DNA from: Bacteroidales bacterium
Lineage (GTDB): Bacteria > Bacteroidota > Bacteroidia > Bacteroidales > F082
DNA length: 20,718 nucleotides
NCBI GenBank assembly: GCA_017508895.1
Contig: JAFWRA010000115.1
Location: 1 to 20,718, forward strand
Reading direction: 5' to 3'
The position numbers and the translations under genes are program-made. The notes under the pieces were generated by a model. That model was not told where the DNA came from. It did not search any database and saw nothing but the letters and a program-made list of their open reading frames with translations. Positions 8,277 through 15,900 of this stretch are shown one piece after another; positions within the stretch are counted from its first letter, which is position 1, and every line of letters starts with the position of its first letter.

Positions 8277-11200
8277 CAAGTTTCTCGTAATATAGATTCT
8301 TCAGCTGTTTCACCTGGACAATGTAGATTCCCTCAGCGAAATGGCTTACATCCAACTCAACAGCTTCTCGATGCGCATCGACATGAACAATGTGCTCGCC
8401 ATATAGGTTGAACACATCCAGTTCATCGAAAAAAGGAAGGTTGATGAATACTTTGTCGTGGGCTGGATTGGGGAACAAAACTATTTTTTCAATTTCATTG
8501 TTTACCTGTACGGTGATATAATGTGTTTTACTGCATCCATTTTGATAAAAACCTTCGACAGAATAAATTACATCCTCTTTTGGGAAAACATGGATGCTTT
8601 CCGTTGTGTCGCCCGTCGACCAAAGATAGGAATCGGCGCCTGTAGCTGAAAGAAACACAGGTTCACCAAACTCAACGATAGTGTCGCCGCTACATTGTAG
8701 GCTGGGTACTGGATTGACTACCAGGTCGAGAACATAGGGCTGGCAATCAATTGTGGTCTGATAATGCCCTGCGTATTGGAGCTTTTGGCCGTGGAAGTTG
8801 TAGGTTTCGCCTTCGCAAATCGTCTTCTCCGTATAGTCGATTGGCAATAAGGGGCTGACAGTCAGGTTAAGCTGGTGGAGTTGGCAATCGAAAATGGTGG
8901 AGTAAGTTCCTGTTTCCTTCAGAGGCATACCAAAGAAGTTATAGGTCTCTCCTTCACAAATCTCTGCATCCTCTTCAAAGGAGGTCAAAGGATGCACAGT
9001 GAGGTCGAGTTTGTAGGTTATGCAATTTATTGTGGTGGTGTATTGTCCTGATGTGTTGATAAGGGTGTCGATAAAGTCATACATTTCATTCTCACAGATT
9101 TCTTCTGTGTAGAAAACTGTGGGAGGTGGATCTTTCATTTGGATAACTGCGAGGCTGTCGTAAGTGTAGCCAGGATGCAAAAATGTATATAAACCAAGTG
9201 CGGAAAGCAGTGAGTCTTGATAATAATAAGGATCATGTTCGCAATAGTATGCATTGATGAATTTGACCGCAGTGTTCGATTCGTAAGCACCAAGATCGAC
9301 TTTGTCATGCTGGCATCGTGGATTTCCGTCCAGATCGGCCACAGATTGGCCAGTGATGTCTACTCCTCTGTTTATGCAAAGGCTGTTGGATTGAAGCCGC
9401 CAGTCGCCTCCTTGTCCACCAATGCCCGCAGCTACATTGGGGTTCTGGAACCTGACGTAAAATTTAGGTGACTCGCCGTCATTGTCGACATCAGCATTGA
9501 AATTGTAGCCTGATTCCGAGAGGTCCTCTTCAACCGCACAATGAGTATAGGTGCACAACGGTTCTATTTGGGCGTTCTCGCCCGCACAGACATTACCCCA
9601 GATGATGCAGTTTCGAATCTCGTTAGGTGGCGACGTAGGTGGGGAATATACTCCTCCATAGTCGATTTGTGCTTCGTTTTTGACAATGGTGCAATTATAT
9701 AGATTGGCGCCATTTTTCAAATAGCAACCTCCTCCTTTTTCAGCTGTGTTGTTGTTGATCAAGCAACTCCAAAATGTAGTTCCTTCCTTGACGGTGGCGA
9801 TGCCTCCTCCGTTTTTGGCCGTATTGTTGCTGAAGGTACAATTGAAAAACTTGCTAGGGATATCATAGGAGTTGTTATAAACGCCGCCACCGTTCATGTG
9901 AGCAATGTTGTTGATAAACTGACAACTAAGGCATTTGGTGTTTCCATAATCAAAGAGGGCTCCGCCAAAATGATTCGCTTCATTGCCGAAAAACTCGCAG
10001 TCCTGGATGACAACACTTCCCGAGTTGGGTGATTGTTGAAAAATGCCACCGCCATTCGTTGTGGAATAATTTGAAAGGAACTTGCAATTCTTGATGAGGG
10101 TTTGGCATTTCACAAGAACACCCCCTTTTATTGCATTGCAGTTTTGGATGGTGAAACCGTCAATGATGATGGAATTGGGCGCAGAATGCATATTGAAAAT
10201 GCCATGAGAGTGGTTGCCTTCCAAAATGCTGGGATGGGCTTCAAAATCCCTTAAGGAAAGGTCGTAGTCGTATGGTTCATCGCCTTTAAAACCTCCATAA
10301 AGCTGACAATCTCCGAAGAAATTGTAAGCATACCCATCTAGAGGCTCATCGATGTAAGTGCCTTCTTTGACCCAGATAGTGGCATTGTTTGCGTGCGATT
10401 TGTAAATGGCTGCCTGAAAATCGCTCGTTGCGTTTTCCCAGGATGAACCATTGCCACTGCCATCTGGAGCCACATAGATAATGCCATGGCTGTCGCTTTG
10501 TATGGGTAAGGTGGCTATCGGAAAGATATTATGAATACAAGATTGAAGCGTTGAGAAATCGTATGGATTCTCGAGGGTGAAATAGCCGTCGGCAACGCCG
10601 TCCCAACCGAAATTGAAATGGAACAGGCCATTGTTGTCGTATCCGTCGCAAACGAATGCATGAGCACCTAAGTCTGATTTGCCTGTGTAATAAACAGGAC
10701 GTTGGTTTTCAATGTTTTGTCTTATCAACGCTGTCCATTCTTCATCAGTGAAAGAACTTCGGCTCGAAAGGATGGAACAAGGGTAATAGAAATGTAAGTG
10801 GAAAGCATTATTGGCGGCAACGTTACTTGAAATGCTTGAATGTGTTCCATAAATCATCTGCACACTGATGCCGCAATGCGAAATCAGTTTTGCAACGGCA
10901 TAATTACTTTGGCACACCGTGTCGACCATATCCTCCCATTTATAGGTGGTATTGCCGAAATCAGCCGATAGGGTACCATAAGGAGGACAAGAATAGGTCA
11001 TTGAGCCGATTCCAGTTACGGGTTGCTTGTAATAATACATGATTTGAGCCATGGCAATGGCAACGCAGCCTGCTTCAACATGATGGCACGGACCCAATTC
11101 ATCTTCTGGACACAATGCGTTATGGAAACACCCCTGTCCCCAAACGGAGGTCAACAACGGCCCGACGGAACGTTGTTGCTTTGCAGGTCTCTTGATATTG

Positions 11201-11556
11201 CCGGGATGTTGGAGGAGATAATCGGTCTGCTCGTTGTAGAGGCCAATCCAATAGGCGATGTGGTCGGGAAGTTCGTCCGACGCAGGCATGGAAGAGGTGA
11301 AAGAGTAGGCCAAAACCTCATTCAAGGCAGAAACGATGACAAAACCCTTCGGCTCAATGGCGAACACAAACAGATTCGTTTGTCCAGTTTCCGCGCTTTT
11401 GATTTCTTCGCCTAGCGTTAGCGTTTGTTTGGCTTGTGTTCCTTGTTGCGACACAAACTTTTCGGCAGTCGAATAAGCTTCCGCATATCCAATCCTCACT
11501 TGCGCCTGGATTTGGATGGCGAGTATCATTAAGGCTATGACGAGAAGCTTTTTCAT
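8263..11556 (-). CDS. Secreted C10 (streptopain-like) peptidase with beta-helix, Cys repeats and T9SS tail (paralog A)
   Basis: This is a 1097-residue exported cysteine protease. Residues 1-19 are a signal peptide (MKKLLVIALMILAIQIQAQ). Residues 20-130 resemble the Spi/C10 propeptide. The C10 domain follows: SVWGQGC, then AGCVAIAMAQIM with catalytic Cys164, and AHAFVCDGYD with His299, then FHFNFGWDG. From about 360 to 760 lies a right-handed beta-helix rich in GGG and N-C turns, closing with DLDGNP and DLGAYE. Three 46-47-residue repeats follow, with paired cysteines at 821/845, 867/891 and 914/938 (pattern ICEGETYNF...C..Y.LDL.V). Then come an Ig/PKD-like segment (955-1018, LWSTGDTTESI) and a type A T9SS sorting domain (1023-1097: FPNPAHDKV ... 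GIYIVQV). Its role is probably nutrient or host-protein degradation outside the cell (inference). It is a paralog of the gene at 16638. Confidence 0.92.
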   Translation of the reverse strand: MKKLLVIALMILAIQIQAQVRIGYAEAYSTAEKFVSQQGTQAKQTLTLGEEIKSAETGQTNLFVFAIEPKGFVIVSALNEVLAYSFTSSMPASDELPDHIAYWIGLYNEQTDYLLQHPGNIKRPAKQQRSVGPLLTSVWGQGCFHNALCPEDELGPCHHVEAGCVAIAMAQIMYYYKQPVTGIGSMTYSCPPYGTLSADFGNTTYKWEDMVDTVCQSNYAVAKLISHCGISVQMIYGTHSSISSNVAANNAFHLHFYYPCSILSSRSSFTDEEWTALIRQNIENQRPVYYTGKSDLGAHAFVCDGYDNNGLFHFNFGWDGVADGYFTLENPYDFSTLQSCIHNIFPIATLPIQSDSHGIIYVAPDGSGNGSSWENATSDFQAAIYKSHANNATIWVKEGTYIDEPLDGYAYNFFGDCQLYGGFKGDEPYDYDLSLRDFEAHPSILEGNHSHGIFNMHSAPNSIIIDGFTIQNCNAIKGGVLVKCQTLIKNCKFLSNYSTTNGGGIFQQSPNSGSVVIQDCEFFGNEANHFGGALFDYGNTKCLSCQFINNIAHMNGGGVYNNSYDIPSKFFNCTFSNNTAKNGGGIATVKEGTTFWSCLINNNTAEKGGGCYLKNGANLYNCTIVKNEAQIDYGGVYSPPTSPPNEIRNCIIWGNVCAGENAQIEPLCTYTHCAVEEDLSESGYNFNADVDNDGESPKFYVRFQNPNVAAGIGGQGGDWRLQSNSLCINRGVDITGQSVADLDGNPRCQHDKVDLGAYESNTAVKFINAYYCEHDPYYYQDSLLSALGLYTFLHPGYTYDSLAVIQMKDPPPTVFYTEEICENEMYDFIDTLINTSGQYTTTINCITYKLDLTVHPLTSFEEDAEICEGETYNFFGMPLKETGTYSTIFDCQLHQLNLTVSPLLPIDYTEKTICEGETYNFHGQKLQYAGHYQTTIDCQPYVLDLVVNPVPSLQCSGDTIVEFGEPVFLSATGADSYLWSTGDTTESIHVFPKEDVIYSVEGFYQNGCSKTHYITVQVNNEIEKIVLFPNPAHDKVFINLPFFDELDVFNLYGEHIVHVDAHREAVELDVSHFAEGIYIVQVKQLKNLYYEKLVIVH

Positions 11557-11581
11557 GTTTGAGTTTCATGGCTGCAAAGTG

Positions 11582-11637
11582 CAAAAATAGAAAAAAACAG
11601 AATCCAATGGAAAAAAATTCGTTTTATTTTGGTTTTT
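11582..11637 (-). promoter_or_regulatory. Predicted promoter region of peptidase paralog A
   Basis: On the minus strand this region contains TATTTTTG (11582-11589), matching TAnnTTTG, with a TTG 15 bases upstream. An A-rich element AAAAACCAAAATAAAAC lies at 11621-11637. The same three elements with the same spacings occur before paralog B (19942-19997). The 15-base gap is shorter than the roughly 19-21 usually given for Bacteroidota -33 to -7, so the -33 assignment is uncertain. The -7 box is about 26 bases from the ATG. Confidence 0.45.
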
Positions 11638-11640
11638 CTA

Positions 11641-11831
11641 TTATTCAAGCAGAATACACCACGGAACTTTCAATATTTTATAGCCGAGATTAAGTACTCT
11701 TTCCTGACGCACCAAAGCGTGGCTTGAATACTTCGGTTTTTCATTGGTCGTGGGGCGTAGTATTCTATAATGATTCCGCTACTTTTTTTGATACGTTCTG
11801 AAAGGTCGAGTAAACCGTTCTTGAAGTTTGT
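11641..11831 (-). pseudogene. Decayed 3' end of an unidentified gene (one frameshift)
   Basis: The gene-free stretch 11557-11859 holds, besides the promoter of paralog A, a protein-like remnant on the minus strand. From 11831 one frame reads TNFKNGLLDLSERIKKSSGI then IIEYYAP. At the CCCC run (GGGG at 11752-11755 on plus) the sense passes to another frame, which reads TTNEKPKYSSHALVRQ then ERVLNLGYKILKVPWCILLE and stops with TAA at 11641-11643. One extra C would join both parts into about 63 plausible residues. An in-frame TAA lies just upstream (11832-11834), so the 5' part is gone or decayed. I do not recognise the family. The ending GYKILKVPW is loosely like the last strand of some small nuclease-like folds, which is only an impression. 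A sequencing error in the C run is possible. Confidence 0.4.
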
Positions 11832-11859
11832 TTATTCTTCGTCGGTTGTTGTAATCTTT

Positions 11860-12525
11860 TTATAATGAATGGTTAATATACAAGTATTCACCATTGAATT
11901 CGGCGAAGCTTTTACCAAAATAACGCTTTGCTTTATCAGACGAAACTACTTTTTCGTTTTCCATCAATCCAACAATCCAATCCTTATAACAATAAGTTAA
12001 TATAGGAAGGTTTGTGTTTTCATCAATAGGCCAAGTCTTGTCTGGATATTTGGATGTATTACCACAATTATTTGTCCATATCACGAACATTCGACTAGAC
12101 ACCTGTCTTTGGCTTCTAATTGGGATGAGTGGACGAAACATCCATGTATCAGAGTCATTCACTTTCATTAGGTTTTTAAACCCGTGTTTTTGAGCATGAC
12201 GTTGAGAACCTTCTGATGTAGGATATAATTCAACTCCTTTTATTCTGGTTTTTTTCAAGTAATGTAAGGCGTTTTCAAGAAGAAGTCCTCCAATCCCTGT
12301 GTTTCTCATATCATGACGAACTTCTGATAATTCAATAGTTGAGATGAATTTTTTACGATCGTATGACATAAAAGCGATACAATCTTTCTGATGACGAATA
12401 ACAAAGAGATGCTTTTGTTTATAACCAAAACATGCACGTTTGTAATTATAAACTTCGCACCAAGACTGAATACTTAATAAATCTTCTTCCGTTGGCTTTG
12501 TAACAAAAAGACATTCTTCTATCAT
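11860..12525 (-). CDS. GNAT-family acetyltransferase with an unknown C-terminal extension
   Basis: The protein has 221 residues. Residues 1-130 look like a GNAT domain: the acetyl-CoA binding motif A is VRHDMRNTGIGGLLLENAL (R74, G77, G79, G80 in the R-x-x-G-x-G/A pattern), and motif B is seen at AQKHGFKNLM (111-120). The substrate cannot be told. Residues 131-221 (SSRMFVIWTNNCGN ... EFNGEYLYINHSL) match nothing I recognise and may be a second small domain. The gene follows the small coiled-coil gene by 51 bp on the same strand, so it could be the third gene of the restriction-modification operon. Its sequence looks visibly more AT-rich than the housekeeping genes here, in keeping with acquired DNA. 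Confidence 0.75.
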   Translation of the reverse strand: MIEECLFVTKPTEEDLLSIQSWCEVYNYKRACFGYKQKHLFVIRHQKDCIAFMSYDRKKFISTIELSEVRHDMRNTGIGGLLLENALHYLKKTRIKGVELYPTSEGSQRHAQKHGFKNLMKVNDSDTWMFRPLIPIRSQRQVSSRMFVIWTNNCGNTSKYPDKTWPIDENTNLPILTYCYKDWIVGLMENEKVVSSDKAKRYFGKSFAEFNGEYLYINHSL

Positions 12526-12576
12526 AGATAATCAGATTCCTATTTTCTATGAGCGTTTTTGTATTAATACTAATGC

Positions 12577-12948
12577 CTAAAACAAAGTTGGTTCCTTAAC
12601 CTCTTGTTGCTGGATTTTGATTTGTTTCATTTTTAGCGCTTTTTCTTTTTGAATCTGTTTTAAACGTATTCGTAATTGTTCACGTTCCTCATCTGCTTTT
12701 TGTTGTTGCTTGATTTGTTTCGCCTTGATTTTGTCATACTTTGCTTTCTCAAGGGCTATGGCTTTTATGTCATCGCACCAACTTGCAAGTTCTTCAGGTG
12801 ATCCTATCATGTAGCTCTCAATAGCTGGAAGACCTGAATTGAAATAAAAGATTATTCTATTGATCCCTTTTTCGTCTGTTAGAACCTCACAATGGGCTAA
12901 TCTCCTATTGAACATCTTAGTTTCTGTAATGAATTTTTTATTGTCCAT
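12577..12948 (-). CDS. Small coiled-coil protein overlapping the restriction-modification gene
   Basis: I do not recognise the family of this 123-residue protein. The first 65 residues look like a compact alpha/beta region (NRIIFYFNSGLPAIESYM, then EELASWCDDI). From about 66 to 115 it is almost purely charged and Gln-rich (KAKQIKQQQKADEEREQL), which predicts a long coiled coil. It ends EPTLF. The ATG lies within the last codons of the upstream MmeI-like gene (11-base overlap, ATGGACAATAA), which suggests translational coupling and a shared function such as partner or regulator of the enzyme. That function is inference from position only. Low complexity in the second half means distant matches to it would mean little. 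Confidence 0.7.
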   Translation of the reverse strand: MDNKKFITETKMFNRRLAHCEVLTDEKGINRIIFYFNSGLPAIESYMIGSPEELASWCDDIKAIALEKAKYDKIKAKQIKQQQKADEEREQLRIRLKQIQKEKALKMKQIKIQQQEVKEPTLF

Positions 12949-15900
12949 GTCCTATATGTGTTAATTCTTTGTACAATCTAAACAATTCCGCCACCATCTG
13001 GTTCTCTGTCATTTTCGGGTCGAAGCCGTAAGCTTCCATCACGGCGCGGTCGTTGGCTTGATGGGTTTTGCGGAGGTCGGCGGGCATGAAGGTCTCGTCA
13101 TACAAGTCGGCAAGAGTGCTGTCGGGATACTTTGCCCTTGCATCAAGGATGGCTTTGGCAGTCTGCTCGATTAGGAGCCGACGCTTCCAAGCGTCGGAAC
13201 CATCATTTTCGCGACGCTTGGAAGCGTCGACTCCTGGCCAAGGAAAGTTGTTGTAAACAATGTTCACTGAATAGCGATAACGACTTTCGAGCCTTCCGCA
13301 AACTACGCGCATCCAAGCGTTATGAACTATACTGGTGAGGATGCCAAATTCATATAGCGTGGCATTTGGAATAATGAGTACGAGATTGCTTGCAATTGTT
13401 TCACTAGGTAAAAAGCCAATAGGAACGTACCGCCGTTTTTCTGAAGAGACACTTGGAACCAACAAATAATTCCCGCTTTCTGGTTGGCGGATTTCGCCAA
13501 AAAGGTGTGGCGTGTAGGCAAGTCGTTTTGTGGCTTCACGCTTACTCTCCATTCTTAGTTTCCTAACGGCTTCAACACGGGCAGCGACCAAAGGCATGTG
13601 TCTCAATTCGGCAGGTGAGGCCTCAACGAGCCATAGACAATAGCGTTTCTTTCCGTTGATGAACTCTTCAGCTCCAAGAAATTCGCGGACATATTTCTTT
13701 GCTGCAGGCTCTTTCTTGATGAAGTCCTCGTATTCTTCTGCCTTGATAATCAGGTTTCCGCCATCGTTTGGCATATTGCCGAAAACCATTTCTGACACAT
13801 CACACAAAGGTGTTTTCCTGCTTTCGATGAACACGTTGGTAGCATTCAAAAGGTAGGCATTGATGTTTTCTGATTTTATTACGTTTCCGTTATCTTCAAA
13901 AATCAACTTTTCTTTTGGGCTGTTGTGGATGCTTGAAAATCCAATGATTACGCAATGTACATGCGCCTTTTGTTCCGACTCACTATCCCAACGGAAGGTG
14001 CGGTAGGCGAAATTGATTTGGATGTCGTTGCCAAGCAATGGCTTCCAAAGGTTGGCAACTTGCTCGCCTTGTGTGATACTGTTGGTGGAAACCAATGCGA
14101 CCTTCGTTTTAGGTGAGTTGTGAAGCAAATCGGCTGCTTTCTTGTACCAACCACTCACATAGTCTAGATTGCCGATGTTTTTCCAATTGTTGCCAAAAAC
14201 ATTCAGTAGATCGTCTTTTTGAGCCGCTGACATCATTCTTGCACCCACAAATGGCGGGTTGCCCATGATGTAATTGTATTGGATCCGATGCTTCTGAGCG
14301 TCAGAACCATCGACTTCAAAATGCTTTTCTATGTCAGGATGGACGTTTTCGCGATGCTCGGAAGCGTCTGGTTTTTCATCATTGCGACGCTCGGAAGCGT
14401 CGCCGCCTAAGGTGTAGCAGTCGGGTAGGAGATTGCATGGGTTTTGGTTGATGTATTGGACGTATTTTTCATAATTGTTTGCATCACGAACCATTCTGTC
14501 AAACACGTTCCTTTGCCACACTTCGCCTGAACGACCTAACAGTTTGTTGATTGCATTGGCAGTGAATTGCTTGACACTGCCAATGGATTTCATTACTGTG
14601 TCATCACCTATAGGAGTAATTAATAGGTGGACATGGTTTGGCATGATGACAAAATGGTGGAGTATATAACGTTTGCCATGATAAAACAGAAGAGCATCGA
14701 CAACTATCTTCCTGATATCTTCGCTTTGCAATATACATTCGCCATAACCATGGTCGAGCCATTTGTCAACCTTTCTGCGGATAATATGGTCGTATTCTTC
14801 TTGTGTTGCTTGGCTCCATGGCTCAGGATGCGACCTCAGCCATTCTTCTTTGAAGTTGGATAACTCAGCAAGTTTAACCTGTGGTAAAGAATCGGCGAGG
14901 CGAAAAGTGACGAATTGTACTTTGTTGTCCTGATGCCAATGAGGTAGTGTTGAACCAGTAATGTTAATATATTTGTCGCGCTCCATGAATTGTAAGGAGC
15001 CGACGCTTCCAGCGTTGGAAAGGAACTGACGCTTCCAAGCGTCAGTGTTGTCATTATCGCAACACTTGGAAGCGTCTACATCTGATGAAGTATCGTTATC
15101 GCGACGCTTGGAAGCGTCGACTCCTAACCAGTCCATCCGCAAAGCATTGCCTTCTCGAATGTTAGCATAGCTTTTCAGCGGCAGGAAGTCAATGTCATGC
15201 TGGATGATACGCTCGGTTTCGGCAAGCATCTGGGCTTCCGAAATCCATAAGGCAGTGGTGGCCACGGTGACGGCGAAGTCGTTGATTTCGATGCCATAGA
15301 ACTGGTGGATGCTCACCTTGACGGGATTCTTAAATTCACCCATCATCATCTGGCCGTGGTAGCGTTCACGGATGGCTTGGTTTTCAAGTCTACGCAAGCA
15401 TAGGTAAGTCTCTGTGAGGAAATTACCGCTTCCACAGGCTGGGTCGAGGAAGGTGAGTGAGGCTAGTTTGTCTTGGTATTCATCAAGCTTGCGTTGGCGT
15501 TGCTTTTCCACTTTTTCCGCAAGAATATCATCAAGTTCTTGACGCAAGTCGTTGAGGAACAATGGGTCTATGACTTTATGAATGTTCTCAATAGAGGTGT
15601 AGTGCATTCCTCCACTGCGTCGTGTTTCGGGATTTAGGGTGCTTTCAAACATAGCACCGAAAATGGTGGGGGAGATGTCGCTCCAATCGAAATCCAAGGA
15701 GGCATTTTGTAACAGGGTTTGTTTCACTTCCTCGGTGAACTGAGGTATCTCGATTTCTTCCTCAAATAGTCCTCCATTGGTGTAAGGGAATGCCTTCAAG
15801 TCGTCTTTCAGATAGCGGCTACGTTTTTCCAAGGGTGTGTTGAGCACAACGAAAAGGTCTCGCAAGGCTTGGCGCAAATCATTGGCATTGTATCCCGCGA

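Larger units (their letters stand above)
14276..15126 (-). mobile_element. RAYT-REP element inserted in frame in the methyltransferase region
   Basis: These roughly 850 bp separate NALRMDW (W486) from YIMGNPPF (from Y772). In MmeI only about ten residues lie between these two points. The insert consists of a palindrome cluster (14995-15124), a Y1/HUH transposase reading frame (14402-14986) and a second palindrome cluster (14287-14405). Both clusters contain GACGCTTCC-type cores in direct and inverted orientation. The gene-proximal edge carries GGAG outside the first core. This is the layout of a RAYT gene with its REP/BIME sequences, but here without a stop codon, so it is read through as part of the host protein. 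Exact edges cannot be fixed without an empty-site relative. Confidence 0.8.

Noticed and set aside
11706..11721. GACGCACCAAAGCGTG as another REP copy outside the RM gene
   Set aside because: It differs at four of 16 positions, has no GGAG, is not paired, and lies inside the protein-like remnant, so chance resemblance is more likely.
12577..12594. C-terminal EPTLF of the coiled-coil protein as a sliding-clamp binding motif
   Set aside because: Only the final LF matches the QLxLF-type consensus, which is too weak to claim.
13173..15124. Repeated GACGCTT... elements as a CRISPR array
   Set aside because: Copies are short palindromes in both orientations with irregular, similar linkers, they lie inside an open reading frame, and no cas gene is near.
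14276..15126. Insertion in the methyltransferase as an intein or self-splicing intron
   Set aside because: No intein splice-junction residues (Cys/Ser start, His-Asn end) or homing endonuclease motifs are seen. The motifs are those of a HUH transposase and the edges are palindromes.
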